DNA from: Bacteroidota bacterium
GTDB taxonomy: Bacteria; Bacteroidota; Bacteroidia; Bacteroidales; UBA7960
DNA: 48,767 bases
Direction: 5' to 3'
NCBI GenBank assembly: GCA_007693555.1
Contig: REDJ01000200.1
Span: 1 to 48,767 of the forward strand
Positions 27,793-36,701 of this stretch are shown here, piece by piece; position 1 is the first letter of the stretch; each line of letters starts with the position of its first letter. A program made the position numbers and the translations under genes. Below the pieces are notes generated by a model. It did not search any database. It was not told the origin of the DNA and was given only the letters and a program-made list of their open reading frames with translations.

Positions 27793-28350
27793 TCAGTCAA
27801 CAAACATTTGGGCCCTGAGATAAAAAAGGTATTCGCTATTACCGAGATTTTCGAAATCAAATATTACAGGATTACCTGATCTTCTTACAATATCAATAAA
27901 GCCTAAACCTGCGCCTTTACTATCGGTTTCCGCAATCTTACGTCGTCTTTTAAGGTAAAATTCTTTTAAATCATCCTTACTAAGCGAATTAATTAAGTTG
28001 CATTTTTTTTCAAGGTACCTGTGCTGTTTTTCGGAGATCAAATTTACAGTAACAAGTTCATATCCTTTTTCACACTCAAAAACCATAACTGCACCTTGAC
28101 CAAAAGATTTTCCGTTGATGTCTGTTCTTTCATTGCTGTAATGTAAGATATTTTGGGTCATTTCAATATAAATTGCAAATACTTTATTTACAATACTTAA
28201 TGAGTGTTTAAAATGCAATTCACTTCTCAAAACATCACCCAGGCCAACAATAGCGTCCTGAGACACTACCCCACCAAAGGCTAAAATTGTTTTACCCTTT
28301 ATATCTTCAATAAACGCAGACTGCAGCAATTGATCTATCGTTTTCTGCAT
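27793..28350 (-). CDS. SiaB-family protein kinase (DUF6272, GHKL fold)
   Basis: The 185-residue protein has two marks of an ATP-binding GHKL fold: an N-box-like EMTQNILHYS (Glu63, Asn67) and a glycine box GAGLGFIDIVRRSG (about 146-159). The start MQKTIDQLLQ and the FGGVVSQDAIVGLGDVLRSEL region match SiaB-type kinases, which phosphorylate SiaC instead of a histidine kinase partner. It is the first gene of the unit. No SiaA-type PP2C phosphatase or SiaD-type GGDEF gene is present in this window, so the opposing phosphatase must lie elsewhere. Confidence 0.82.
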   Translation of the reverse strand: MQKTIDQLLQSAFIEDIKGKTILAFGGVVSQDAIVGLGDVLRSELHFKHSLSIVNKVFAIYIEMTQNILHYSNERTDINGKSFGQGAVMVFECEKGYELVTVNLISEKQHRYLEKKCNLINSLSKDDLKEFYLKRRRKIAETDSKGAGLGFIDIVRRSGNPVIFDFENLGNSEYLFYLRAQMFVD

Positions 28351-28407
28351 CAGAGAATTATTTAATGGTCAAAATTGACATTTTTTGAAAATCATACAGT
28401 ATAAAAA

Positions 28408-28415
28408 CAAAAATA
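28408..28415 (-). promoter_or_regulatory. Possible -7 element before the SiaB-like gene
   Basis: The minus strand reads TATTTTTG, a full match to TAnnTTTG, about 58 bases upstream of the start codon. No clear -33 TTG lies 19-21 bases upstream. A small inverted repeat GTCAA-AA-TTGAC (28368-28379) lies between this element and the gene. Confidence 0.35.
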
Positions 28416-28473
28416 GGTTTTTCTTTAAGAAATTAAGATTATAAGCTACTGTTTTTTTTAGTTTAATGCAAAA

Positions 28474-29115
28474 TCAGGTCTTTTTACCTAGAAGAGGGAC
28501 GAAACGGAAATGCCCAAACTCTTCTTTTTCAAAATCATTTTCTGATATTTTTGTGAAACGAGTCATTACCTGATTGCTTCCTTTTCCAAGTGGTATCACC
28601 AGCATGCCTCCTATGTTTAATTGTTGTAACAAAGCAGGTGGAGTTTCAGATGCACCGGCCGTAACAAGAATCTTATCAAAAGGAGCATATGCCGGCAAAC
28701 CCTCATATCCGTCACCATAAAACAATTTGGGGTGATATCCCATTTGACCAAGCAATGCTTTACTTTTTCTGTGTAATTCTCTGTGGCGTTCAACACTAAA
28801 TACCCTGGCTCCCATTTCTACCAGCACACAGGCCTGATAACCGCTTCCCGTGCCGATTTCAAGTACTTTTTGTCCGGGTTCAACCTTTAGCAACTCGGTT
28901 TGAAAAGCTACAGTATAAGGCTGACTTATTGTTTGTCCTAATCCGATAGGAAAAGGTTTGTCCTGATATGCAATCTCAGTAAAGGAAGAGTCCATAAAAT
29001 AATGCCTGGGAATTTTTTCCATTGCAGAAAGCACCCTATCATCAGAAATCCCTTTACTTTTTATAGTTTGAACCAACTTCCTCCTCAAGCCCTGATGTCG
29101 ATACGAATCAATCAT
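28474..29115 (-). CDS. pcm: Protein-L-isoaspartate O-methyltransferase
   Basis: The 213-residue protein methylates isoaspartyl residues of aged proteins using S-adenosylmethionine, starting their repair. Marks are RHYFMDSSF, the substrate loop FPIGLGQTISQPYTVA, motif I VLEIGTGSGYQACVL (AdoMet binding), post-I VFSVER, and DKILVTAGA with PPALLQQLNIGGMLVIPLG. Length is normal. It is transcribed on the minus strand upstream of the SiaB unit, 123 bases away, and divergently from the oxidoreductase gene. Confidence 0.95.
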   Translation of the reverse strand: MIDSYRHQGLRRKLVQTIKSKGISDDRVLSAMEKIPRHYFMDSSFTEIAYQDKPFPIGLGQTISQPYTVAFQTELLKVEPGQKVLEIGTGSGYQACVLVEMGARVFSVERHRELHRKSKALLGQMGYHPKLFYGDGYEGLPAYAPFDKILVTAGASETPPALLQQLNIGGMLVIPLGKGSNQVMTRFTKISENDFEKEEFGHFRFVPLLGKKT

Positions 29116-29276
29116 TTATCCGGTTAAATTAATTTGTCGGATTTATTTCCGAAAAAATAAAGTAGTTCACGAAAAAATACCATCTTCAGTTTTCGATAAT
29201 TATAAGAACAATATATAATGTTTTTTTCAACATTGATTTTGTATACGAAAAAAAAGACCGAAGGTTTTAAAAACAA

Positions 29277-29306
29277 TTGGTACCTGTTACAAAAGTTATA
29301 TTTTTG
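29277..29306 (+). promoter_or_regulatory. Bacteroidetes-type promoter for the oxidoreductase gene
   Basis: TTG at 29277-29279 and TATTTTTG at 29299-29306 are separated by exactly 19 bases, matching the Bacteroidetes consensus TTG-N19-TAnnTTTG. Transcription would start near 29312. Confidence 0.6.
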
Positions 29307-29324
29307 CATAACCTACTTATGCAA
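29304..29324. promoter_or_regulatory. Operator-like palindrome over the transcription start
   Basis: TTGCATAA (29304-29311) and TTATGCAA (29317-29324) form a perfect 8-bp inverted repeat around 5 bases. It overlaps the end of the -7 element and the expected start site, where a repressor would block transcription. It could also fold as a hairpin at the 5' end of the RNA. Confidence 0.45.
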
Positions 29325-29440
29325 CTCCTTAAAAGATCTGCCTGTAAATAATTCAGGTCAGAAATTATAACGATTGGGTTGATTTTATTGCTTTACTTTA
29401 TCAAACAAAGTTAATTATTAATTTATATAAATCGGAAAAA

Positions 29441-30403
29441 GTGAACAGAATAGGTGTATTGGGTGCGGGGCATTTAGGAAAAATACATATTAAATGCATA
29501 TTAGAATCAGAAAAAATTGAACTAATGGGTTTCTATGATCCAGACGAATTTATAGCCAAAGAGGTTGAGGAAAAGTTTGGAGTTAAGAAATTTGATTCAT
29601 CAGATGAACTCATTAAAGCATGTGACATTGTCGATATTGTTACTCCAACCATATCTCATTTTAAATGTGCATCAGCTGCTCTTAAAAAATTTAAACATGT
29701 TTTTATTGAAAAGCCACTAACCACAACCCTTACAGAAGCACGCAGTTTAATTGATCTTGCAAATGAAGCCAACGTAAAGGTTCAGGTGGGACATGTGGAA
29801 AGATTCAATCCGGCTTTTTTAGCTACTATGCCATTTATTCAAAATCCCATGTTTATTGAAGCTCACAGGTTATCACAATTTAACCCCAGGGGAACGGATG
29901 TACCCGTAATTCTCGACCTGATGATTCATGACATTGATATCATATTGAGTATCGTGAAGTCACCTGTTAAAAGAATTCATGCCAGCGGAGTTGCAGTAGT
30001 GTCAGATACACCTGATATTGCCAATTCAAGAATTGAATTTAACAATGGATGTGTTGCAAATCTTACCGCAAGCAGAATATCCATGAAGAATATGCGTAAA
30101 ACAAGATTTTTTCAGAAGGATAGTTATATAGCTGTGGATTTTTTGAATAAGGAGTCTGAGATTATCAGGATGCAGGATGCCCCGGAAAATCCCGGTCCGT
30201 TTGCTATGATTCTTAACCCCGGAGGTGGTAAAAAGCAGAAAGAGGTTTTTGTTGAAAAACCGGAAATAAAACCTATTAATGCAATCAAAACAGAGCTTGA
30301 AACATTTTACGATTCAATTCTTAATAATACTGAGCCACTTGTTACAATTGAAGATGGTTATAACTCCCTTGACCTTGCTTACAAAATCATGGAAAAAATC
30401 TGA
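29441..30403 (+). CDS. Gfo/Idh/MocA family NAD(P)-dependent oxidoreductase
   Basis: The 320-residue protein starts with GTG. It opens with a Rossmann fold (RIGVLGAGHLGKIHIK), has the family's EKP motif (HVFIEKPLTTTLTEA) and the second-domain segment PVILDLMIHDIDIILS with the conserved acidic/His residues. Members oxidise or reduce sugars, often nucleotide sugars or inositols. The substrate cannot be called here. The next gene makes polyprenyl-linked sugars, which would fit a role in cell-surface sugar synthesis, but 250 bases separate them. Expression is probably controlled by the palindrome over its promoter. Confidence 0.85.
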   Translation: MNRIGVLGAGHLGKIHIKCILESEKIELMGFYDPDEFIAKEVEEKFGVKKFDSSDELIKACDIVDIVTPTISHFKCASAALKKFKHVFIEKPLTTTLTEARSLIDLANEANVKVQVGHVERFNPAFLATMPFIQNPMFIEAHRLSQFNPRGTDVPVILDLMIHDIDIILSIVKSPVKRIHASGVAVVSDTPDIANSRIEFNNGCVANLTASRISMKNMRKTRFFQKDSYIAVDFLNKESEIIRMQDAPENPGPFAMILNPGGGKKQKEVFVEKPEIKPINAIKTELETFYDSILNNTEPLVTIEDGYNSLDLAYKIMEKI

Positions 30404-30653
30404 AAAGAAGCAGGTTTGATTAATCAATAATACTTTTCTAAAAGAATATTTTTATTTCTCAAAAGTCAAAATCATAGACAGAGAGACTAAAAATTGCTAT
30501 TGTCAAAAAAAATGGCCAAAAAAATATTGTTAAAATACTTTAAGAACTTTTTTTTCGTTTCTATACAATAATTGCCCCCTCCTGACTGACAAATATTTTG
30601 ATAAGATGTTATTTATAAGGTTGTAAAGTAAATAAAAACAAACCCAAGCGAGC

Positions 30654-32078
30654 GTGAACGAAAAATTACGAAGACGACAGGTTCTTAAATACATTATTGC
30701 TGATTATTTTTCAGCCTTTTTCTCGTGGTTTCTGTTTATTGTTTATCGTCAAAACAATATCAACGGTAGATTCAGCCGATTTACCGAAGAAATATTTATT
30801 GACGAGAACCTTTTACTTGGAATACTTATTATTCCGGTTTTCTGGTTATTTTTATATGCACTCAGCGGCAGTTATAAGAAAGTTCTGCGTCGCTCACGTC
30901 TCAACGAATTCGGACAAACTCTTTTTATTACGCTCATCGGGGTTTTGATCATATTTTTTGCAGTACTACTTGGAGATGAAGTACAAACCAATGCAGATTA
31001 TTACCGGTCGTTTGCTATTCTTTTTATCCTTCACCTTTCTTTCACATCCGTTTTCAGATTTATCCTTTCCTCTATTACTACCCATAAAATTCATAACCGG
31101 ATCATCGGATTCAATACAATTATTGTTGGAAGCCAGAAGAAAGCACTTGACATTTATCGTGAAATGGAGTCACAGAGAAAATCATCTGGTAATAAATTTA
31201 TTGGATTTATAAATGTAAACCTCTATGATAAATATATAATGGAAGAACATTTACCCCGCCTGGGCTGGTTTAAAGATTTGAAATCCATTATTGAAGAACA
31301 TGAAGTTGAAGATGTAATTATTGCTCTTGAGGCAAGAGAGCATAAAAACATCGGGAAAATATTAGCCGAGCTTTATCAAACCAATGTCCTTATAAAAATC
31401 ATACCTGAGATGCACGATATATTTTTGGGATCAGTAAAAATGACTTCCATTTTTGATGCGCCTTTGATCCAGATTCAGCAGGGGTTGATGCCAACCTGGC
31501 AACAATACATAAAGAGATTTATAGATGTGAGTGTTTCTCTGGTTTCTCTGGTAGTATTATCGCCCGTTTTTTTATTTACTGCCATAGGAGTAAAACTGTC
31601 AAGTAAAGGACCGATTTTTTATTCACATGAAAGAATTGGCATCAATGGCAAACCATTTAAAATGCATAAATTCAGATCTATGTATATTGATGCTGAAAAA
31701 AACGGACCACAATTAAGCTGTAAGAATGATCCTCGAATTACACCATTCGGACTGTTTATGCGAAAAGTCAGATTGGATGAAATACCTCAGTTTTACAATG
31801 TTTTGATTGGCAATATGTCACTGGTTGGACCACGTCCTGAAAGACAGTATTACATTGATCTTATTGTGGAAAAAGCCCCTCATTACCGATTGCTGCAAAA
31901 AATAAAACCGGGTATTACATCCTGGGGGCAGGTAAAATATGGTTATGCTGAAAATGTTTCTCAAATGATAGAAAGATTAAAGTATGACCTTTTGTATCTT
32001 GAAAACATGTCTCTTGCAGTCGACTTCAAAATATTGATTCATACCTCCATTATAATTATGCAAGGAAGAGGAAAATAA
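30654..32078 (+). CDS. Polyprenyl-phosphate sugar-1-phosphate transferase (WcaJ/WbaP type)
   Basis: The 474-residue protein starts with GTG. It has four to five N-terminal membrane helices (about 12-140), a CoA-binding-like Rossmann region (about 155-270), another helix (about 285-308) and the C-terminal sugar transferase catalytic domain. In that domain are the family blocks GPIFYSHERIGINGKPF, KMHKFRSMYIDAE, KNDPRITPFGLFMRKVRLDE split at RKVRLDE, LDEIPQFYNVLIGNMSLVGPRP split at NVLIGNMSLVGPRP, and KPGITSWGQV. Such enzymes start exopolysaccharide or O-antigen synthesis by placing the first sugar phosphate on undecaprenyl phosphate at the inner membrane. No other exopolysaccharide genes are next to it. 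Confidence 0.92.
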   Translation: MNEKLRRRQVLKYIIADYFSAFFSWFLFIVYRQNNINGRFSRFTEEIFIDENLLLGILIIPVFWLFLYALSGSYKKVLRRSRLNEFGQTLFITLIGVLIIFFAVLLGDEVQTNADYYRSFAILFILHLSFTSVFRFILSSITTHKIHNRIIGFNTIIVGSQKKALDIYREMESQRKSSGNKFIGFINVNLYDKYIMEEHLPRLGWFKDLKSIIEEHEVEDVIIALEAREHKNIGKILAELYQTNVLIKIIPEMHDIFLGSVKMTSIFDAPLIQIQQGLMPTWQQYIKRFIDVSVSLVSLVVLSPVFLFTAIGVKLSSKGPIFYSHERIGINGKPFKMHKFRSMYIDAEKNGPQLSCKNDPRITPFGLFMRKVRLDEIPQFYNVLIGNMSLVGPRPERQYYIDLIVEKAPHYRLLQKIKPGITSWGQVKYGYAENVSQMIERLKYDLLYLENMSLAVDFKILIHTSIIIMQGRGK

Positions 32079-32107
32079 AAAGATTTTCAGGAAAAATTGA
32101 GTAAATA

Positions 32108-32869
32108 TTAAATTGCACCCATTTCAATAAGCTGAACAATCTCTTCGATTAAAATATCCTCGCCGTAAGGATCATATTCAGTTTTGAGATTATAGCCAAA
32201 AATTCTTCCGAAAGATTGCCAGAATACTGCAGTAAATGCCCCTCTGAAATCTCTTAAAACATCATAGGAGGTGTGATTGGTTTCCCGGTCGATGAGTTTA
32301 ATGAGGATATGCCCTTGTGAGATTGTTAACCTTCTGAGTTCTCCTTCAAATTCATCTCTTATCTCTCTTTCGATTTGTCGTGTTGCACGTCTTCTCTGAG
32401 CATCTGTTTCAAGCTCATCAAGCATTTTGCTGTATTCATCAAATTTTATTCCCGCTAATCGTGCATAGGGGTAAACCCTTTTGACATTTCTTACCAATCG
32501 CTGATACTGTCTTTCTTCACGGTTGCTTGTAAAAATACGGGGAGCAAAAAAGCGGAATGTAGGTAATTCAATATATGGAATTGTATCTCCCTGGTATACA
32601 ACTGCACGAGTGGTTATACCCGGGTTTTCCTGAGCATGGGATTTCTCAGGAATGATAAATAAAAATATGAAAATAAAAAGCAGTTTAATAAATACTCTGT
32701 TTGCTGAAAGATATGAACCAATGTCAATTGGTTTTTTTCTTAACCAGGAGTTAAAATCGGATTGTGTTTCAGCATCAGAATTTAATTTGTAAAATGCCTG
32801 TTTCATAGAATTCTGATAAAAAAGGTCTGAATAATACATAACGCTAACAGTATCCTTATAATTGCTCAA
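32108..32869 (-). CDS. DUF4294 family exported protein
   Basis: This family of unknown function is typical of Bacteroidetes. The protein has a hydrophobic stretch ending in PEKSHAQ (a likely signal-peptidase site) and then the conserved body: GDTIPYIELPTFRFFAPRIF split at IELPTF, RLVRNVKRVYPYARLAG, an acidic coiled region, then TISQGHILIKLIDRETN and FRGAFTAVFWQSFGRIFG. The start is uncertain. The coordinate given is the longest frame; the Met at 32806 also leaves an unusually long region before the hydrophobic core. It lies just after the clpX terminator, so it is transcribed separately, and is convergent with the sugar transferase with only 29 bases between stops. Confidence 0.8.
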   Translation of the reverse strand: MSNYKDTVSVMYYSDLFYQNSMKQAFYKLNSDAETQSDFNSWLRKKPIDIGSYLSANRVFIKLLFIFIFLFIIPEKSHAQENPGITTRAVVYQGDTIPYIELPTFRFFAPRIFTSNREERQYQRLVRNVKRVYPYARLAGIKFDEYSKMLDELETDAQRRRATRQIEREIRDEFEGELRRLTISQGHILIKLIDRETNHTSYDVLRDFRGAFTAVFWQSFGRIFGYNLKTEYDPYGEDILIEEIVQLIEMGAI

Positions 32870-32898
32870 ACCACTTATCTCAAATGTTATGCCATATT

Positions 32899-32931
32899 AA
32901 AAAAGCATCCGTATATGCATAACAGATGCTT
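32899..32931 (-). terminator. Terminator after clpX
   Basis: On the minus strand AAGCATC (32931-32925) pairs with GATGCTT (32909-32903) around a 15-base loop, and a run of six T follows. It lies 35 bases after the clpX stop and ends the tig-clpP-clpX unit. Confidence 0.75.
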
Positions 32932-32965
32932 AAAGTACAAAATTTCCGGCTAAAAACAAAACCGG

Positions 32966-34213
32966 TCAGGCAACTTTCAATCTACCCAGGTTATTTATTT
33001 TTAATTGCCTCTGGGCATATTCAAGTGTGATATGGATATTTTTTTCCGATTTTTCAGAAGGAGCATCAAACATTGCATCAAGCATGATCAGTTCGCAGAT
33101 AGACCGCAAACCTCTTGCTCCAAGTTTGAATTCTACTGCCTTATCAACTATGAAATCATAAACTTCATCGTCAATTTTGAGTTTTATTCCATCCAGTTCA
33201 AATAGTTTGATGTACTGCTTTACCAGTGCATTCTTTGGCTCGGTTAGAATCCGCCTGAGAGCAACCTTGTCAAGAGGATTGAGAAAAGACAATACGGGTA
33301 AGCGTCCTACCAACTCAGGAATAAGTCCATAACTTTTCAAATCCTGTGGTGCTATATATTGAAGCATGTTGTCTTTATCTATAGACTGTTTGTCTTTACT
33401 TACATTATAACCAATGGCATTGGCCTGCAACCTTGAGGCAATTCTTTTTTCAATACCATCAAATGCACCCCCGCAAATAAATAATATATTCTGGGTATTT
33501 ATCTGTACCATTTTTTGTTCAGGATGCTTCCTCCCACCCTGGGGAGGTACGCTGACTATTGCTCCTTCAAGTATTTTAAGAAGTGCCTGTTGCACTCCCT
33601 CGCCCGAAACATCTCTTGTAATTGAGGGGTTGTCACTTTTACGGGCAATTTTATCAACTTCATCAATAAAAACGATTCCCCTTTCGGCAGAAGCCACATC
33701 ATAATCAGCAACCTGGAGCAGACGTGACAAAATACTTTCTACATCTTCACCCACATAGCCTGCCTCGGTAAGCACCGTTGCATCGGCAATACAGAATGGT
33801 ACCTGAAGCATTTTTGCTATTGTACGAGCCATCAAAGTCTTTCCTGTGCCGGTCTCTCCAACCAGAACAATATTTGACTTTTCCAATTCAACATCGTTTT
33901 CATCAGCATGGCTTGTTGAAGAGGAAGCCACTGAAATTCTTTTGTAATGGTTATATACAGCAACAGAAAGTACTTTTTTGGCTTCCTCCTGACCAATGAC
34001 ATATTGATCAAGGTGGTGTTTTATTTCAGAAGGTTTTAAAAGCTTAAATGAGGGAAGTTTACTTTTTTGTTTAAGTTTTTGCTCTTCAGCTACGATGAGT
34101 TGTGCCTGATCAACGCAACGATCACAAATATGCGCATTTATTCCCGAAATGAGCATATCTACATTTTTTCCTTCGCGTCCACAAAAGGAGCATTTTCTGT
34201 TATCTTTTGACAT
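32966..34213 (-). CDS. clpX: ATP-dependent Clp protease ATP-binding subunit ClpX
   Basis: The 415-residue unfoldase feeds proteins to ClpP. It has the N-terminal C4 zinc-binding domain (Cys8, Cys11, Cys30, Cys33), Walker A GETGTGKT, Walker B with [12 protein letters not shown], the sensor and pore region ([16 protein letters not shown]) and the C-terminal D2 small domain with [11 protein letters not shown] short Asp/Glu/Ser-containing linker follows HYKRISVAS, as is common in this phylum. It is the last gene of the tig-clpP-clpX unit, 51 bases after clpP, with its own terminator after it. Confidence 0.97.
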   Translation of the reverse strand: MSKDNRKCSFCGREGKNVDMLISGINAHICDRCVDQAQLIVAEEQKLKQKSKLPSFKLLKPSEIKHHLDQYVIGQEEAKKVLSVAVYNHYKRISVASSSTSHADENDVELEKSNIVLVGETGTGKTLMARTIAKMLQVPFCIADATVLTEAGYVGEDVESILSRLLQVADYDVASAERGIVFIDEVDKIARKSDNPSITRDVSGEGVQQALLKILEGAIVSVPPQGGRKHPEQKMVQINTQNILFICGGAFDGIEKRIASRLQANAIGYNVSKDKQSIDKDNMLQYIAPQDLKSYGLIPELVGRLPVLSFLNPLDKVALRRILTEPKNALVKQYIKLFELDGIKLKIDDEVYDFIVDKAVEFKLGARGLRSICELIMLDAMFDAPSEKSEKNIHITLEYAQRQLKINNLGRLKVA

Positions 34214-34264
34214 ATTGCAAAAATAGGTGCTTCAATAAATAACCTTAAATAGGGTCAATGAGTA

Positions 34265-34948
34265 TTACTTGGATTTTTTAGTTTCAGACAAAACTTCGTC
34301 AATCATACCATAATCAAGAGCTTCCTTTGCTGTCATCCAATAATCCCTGTCTGAATCTTTCCATATTTTATCATAGTCTTGTTTGGAGTGAGAAGCAATT
34401 ATTTCGTATAATTCTTTTTTTAGTTTAAGAATTTCACGTGCAGTAATTTCAATATCACTTGCCTGTCCTTCTGCTCCGCCCATGGGCTGATGAATTAATA
34501 TCCGCGAATGTTTTAAGGCAGTTCGCTTTCCTTCAGTGCCTGCACATAACAGGACAGCACCCATAGAAGCCGCAATACCGGTGCAAATTGTAGCCACATC
34601 CGGTGCTATATATTGCATGGTATCATAAATCCCAAGGCCGGCATATACAGAACCTCCCGGTGTATTCAGATATATCTGGATATCTTTACGAGAATCAACC
34701 GATTCAAGGAATAATAACTGAGCCTGAATAATATTGGCCACATAATCATTAATAGGCACACCCAGGAAGATGATGCGGTCCATCATTAGGCGGCTGAATA
34801 CATCCATAGTGGCTACATTAAGTTGTCTTTCCTCAATGATAGTAGGGCTTATATAATTGCCGTATATGGAAGTATAGTTATGCAGTGTTGTGCTGCTTAT
34901 TCCCATATGCCGGGTTGCATATTTTTGAAATTCGTCTTTTGGTATCAT
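34265..34948 (-). CDS. clpP: ATP-dependent Clp protease proteolytic subunit ClpP
   Basis: The 227-residue serine protease has its nucleophile at Ser128 in GIAASMGAVLL and the catalytic His at about 153 in RILIHQPMGG; a third acidic residue lies in the DRDYWMTAKEALDYG region. NTPGGSVYAGLGIYDTM is the usual oligomer-interface block. The N-terminus (MIPKDEFQKYATRHMGISS) is longer than in Escherichia coli and is likely processed, as is usual in the phylum. It lies only 4 bases downstream of tig, so the two are translated from one message. Confidence 0.97.
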   Translation of the reverse strand: MIPKDEFQKYATRHMGISSTTLHNYTSIYGNYISPTIIEERQLNVATMDVFSRLMMDRIIFLGVPINDYVANIIQAQLLFLESVDSRKDIQIYLNTPGGSVYAGLGIYDTMQYIAPDVATICTGIAASMGAVLLCAGTEGKRTALKHSRILIHQPMGGAEGQASDIEITAREILKLKKELYEIIASHSKQDYDKIWKDSDRDYWMTAKEALDYGMIDEVLSETKKSK

Positions 34949-34952
34949 ATGT

Positions 34953-36344
34953 TTATTGAATTTGAGGTTGATCCTGATTCTTATATTTTTCGGTCATTTC
35001 CTTTACGAAATCATCAAAGTTAATCTCTTTTTCCTTGAGCTTCAAGTTTTCTTTGAGCAGATCCATAACTTTCACGTCAAAAAGCTGGTCATATACTTTT
35101 TTAAGCTCTTCCTGGTTGGAAGCAATTCGTTTTACAAAATCATTGAGTGTATCATCATCCGGGTCAGACTGACCATACTGGGCCATCTGCTGGCGCATAA
35201 AAGATTTCAAATGATTTGACACTTCATCGTGGCTCACCTCAATTTTATGTTCTTTGATAAGATGATTCTCTATCAACTGCCACTTAAATGAATCTGCATA
35301 TGTAACAAACTCATTTTCCACTTGTTCAGGAGTGATTTCCTTATTTTCCTTATTTGATTCAAGAATCCACCTTTTAAGAAAATCTTCAGGAAGCGAAAGA
35401 TTTGCTTTCTCCACAAGGGTTTTAATGGCTTCATTTTTAAAATGCTTATCTGCATCTACCTGATATTGCTTACTTAACTGCTCGCCAATAAAATCCCTGA
35501 ACTGAGCTTCATCTTTTATTTCTTTATCGGGTGCTACTTTTTTATATAGCTCTTCATTTAATTCTGCAGGTTCAATACGTGAGATTCTTTCTACCACAAA
35601 TCTGTAATTTTTACCATATTGATCAAGTTCTTCCTTTTTAACACCCAGCATGCTTGCCAGTTCAGTTTGATTATCAAGGGCTTTAACCAGATCAATATCA
35701 ACAGTATCTCCAGCTTTCAAGCCTGTAAGCTTTTCTTTGGCATCGTCATCTTTGAGATATTGAATATAAAGGTTGGATTCATTTTTCAATCCATCTTCTA
35801 TAACATTACTCTCACCATCAAGCTCTTCAAATTTGCCATATAGTACATCTTCTTTTTCGGACTTCTCAGGGCTGATCATTTTTCCATAACGACGACTTAA
35901 ATCCTTTATGGTCTCATTGATGATATTATCCTCAACTTTGATTTTATGGTATTGAACCTCAATGTTATCTGCAAGGTTGAGATTTATTTCCGGAGCAATG
36001 CCGATTTCATAGTGAAATTCAAATTCTTTTTGGTTCTCCCAGTCAATTTCACGAGCTTTTTCATGATCAGGAAGCGGATTTCCCAACATATTTATATCTT
36101 TCTCTTTTACATAATCATATACGGCATCAACCAAAATTTTATTTACTTCTTCGGCCACAACACTTTTTCCATATAGTTTTTTCACCATCCCCATCGGTAC
36201 TTTCCCTGGTCTGAATCCTGGCATCTGAGCCTTACGTTGTAAATCTTTCAATGCTTTTTCAACTTTTTCCTGATAATCTTCCGGGCTAAGCTGAACTTTC
36301 AATCTGGTAGTAAGTTGGTTTGTATTTTCCTGAGTGATATTCAT
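34953..36344 (-). CDS. tig: Trigger factor (ribosome-associated chaperone)
   Basis: The 463-residue protein has the N-terminal ribosome-binding domain with KMPGFRPGKVPM-like signature (here AQMPGFRPGKVPMGMVKKLYG), a divergent peptidyl-prolyl isomerase-like middle (about 160-260) and a long helical C-terminal arm rich in Glu, Lys and Asp. It binds new chains at the ribosome exit. Length fits Bacteroidetes trigger factors, whose middle domain is poorly conserved. It is the first gene of the tig-clpP-clpX unit; the tRNA terminator lies about 100 bases upstream. Confidence 0.95.
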   Translation of the reverse strand: MNITQENTNQLTTRLKVQLSPEDYQEKVEKALKDLQRKAQMPGFRPGKVPMGMVKKLYGKSVVAEEVNKILVDAVYDYVKEKDINMLGNPLPDHEKAREIDWENQKEFEFHYEIGIAPEINLNLADNIEVQYHKIKVEDNIINETIKDLSRRYGKMISPEKSEKEDVLYGKFEELDGESNVIEDGLKNESNLYIQYLKDDDAKEKLTGLKAGDTVDIDLVKALDNQTELASMLGVKKEELDQYGKNYRFVVERISRIEPAELNEELYKKVAPDKEIKDEAQFRDFIGEQLSKQYQVDADKHFKNEAIKTLVEKANLSLPEDFLKRWILESNKENKEITPEQVENEFVTYADSFKWQLIENHLIKEHKIEVSHDEVSNHLKSFMRQQMAQYGQSDPDDDTLNDFVKRIASNQEELKKVYDQLFDVKVMDLLKENLKLKEKEINFDDFVKEMTEKYKNQDQPQIQ

Positions 36345-36435
36345 AAATGATAATTTTTTTTTTAATATTATCAGTTAGAAACTGATCAAACCGATAATAA
36401 AAGGTTACAAAAATCTACTTTTCAATGCATAAAAT

Positions 36436-36478
36436 AAAATACCCCGTTAGATTGATGGTTTGGTTTTATCTTACGGGG
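36436..36478 (-). terminator. Terminator of the tRNA-Leu transcript
   Basis: CCCCGT (36442-36447), one T-T mismatch and AGAT pair with ATCT and ACGGGG (36473-36478). On the minus strand a T-rich tail (TATTTTATTTTATG) follows. It lies between tRNA-Leu and tig, so the tRNA is not read into the chaperone gene. Confidence 0.75.
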
Positions 36479-36502
36479 CTGGGATTCATATGTTTTTGTT
36501 GT

Positions 36503-36583
36503 GCGGATGGAGGGACTCGAACCCCCACGCCTCTCGGCACCAGATCCTAAGTCTGGCGCGGCTACCAATTACGCCACATCCGC
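36503..36583 (-). tRNA. tRNA-Leu (anticodon UAG)
   Basis: An 81-base cloverleaf on the minus strand. The 7-bp acceptor stem is GCGGATG with CATCCGC, the D arm contains AATTGGTA, the anticodon stem is CCAGA/TCTGG around CTTAGGA (anticodon TAG), a long variable arm TGCCGAGAGGCGT marks class II tRNA, and the T arm has the GGTTCGAGTCC core. The CCA end is not encoded. Confidence 0.95.
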
Positions 36584-36600
36584 TTTTTTAAAAAGGAGTG

Positions 36601-36608
36601 CAAATATA
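36601..36608 (-). promoter_or_regulatory. -7 element of the tRNA-Leu promoter
   Basis: The minus strand reads TATATTTG, a full match to TAnnTTTG, 17 bases before the mature 5' end of the tRNA. The -33 element is not clear. Confidence 0.5.
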
Positions 36609-36701
36609 CAACAAATTATCTTTCTTATGGACTTAAAATCTAATAAATTTAAGGGATGTTAAATCACATTTTTTGGGAATATCAACCTGAAAGCAATCAA
36701 A

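Larger units (their letters stand above)
29116..29440. other. Divergent intergenic region, pcm / oxidoreductase
   Basis: These 325 bases carry a strong promoter and an operator-like palindrome near their centre (29277-29324), both reading towards the oxidoreductase gene, which leaves a leader of about 130 bases. No clear promoter for pcm was seen and no real gene; a short minus-strand open frame at 29124-29309 overlaps the promoter and looks like chance. Confidence 0.5.

Noticed and set aside
29124-29309. Minus-strand open frame of 61 codons between pcm and the oxidoreductase gene
   Set aside because: It overlaps the best promoter in the region and encodes a low-complexity Lys/Phe/Tyr-rich peptide with no recognisable start context.
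30598-30623. Possible promoter before the sugar transferase (TTG and TAAGGTTG)
   Set aside because: The -7 element has a mismatch and the spacer is only 15 bases, too short for the consensus.
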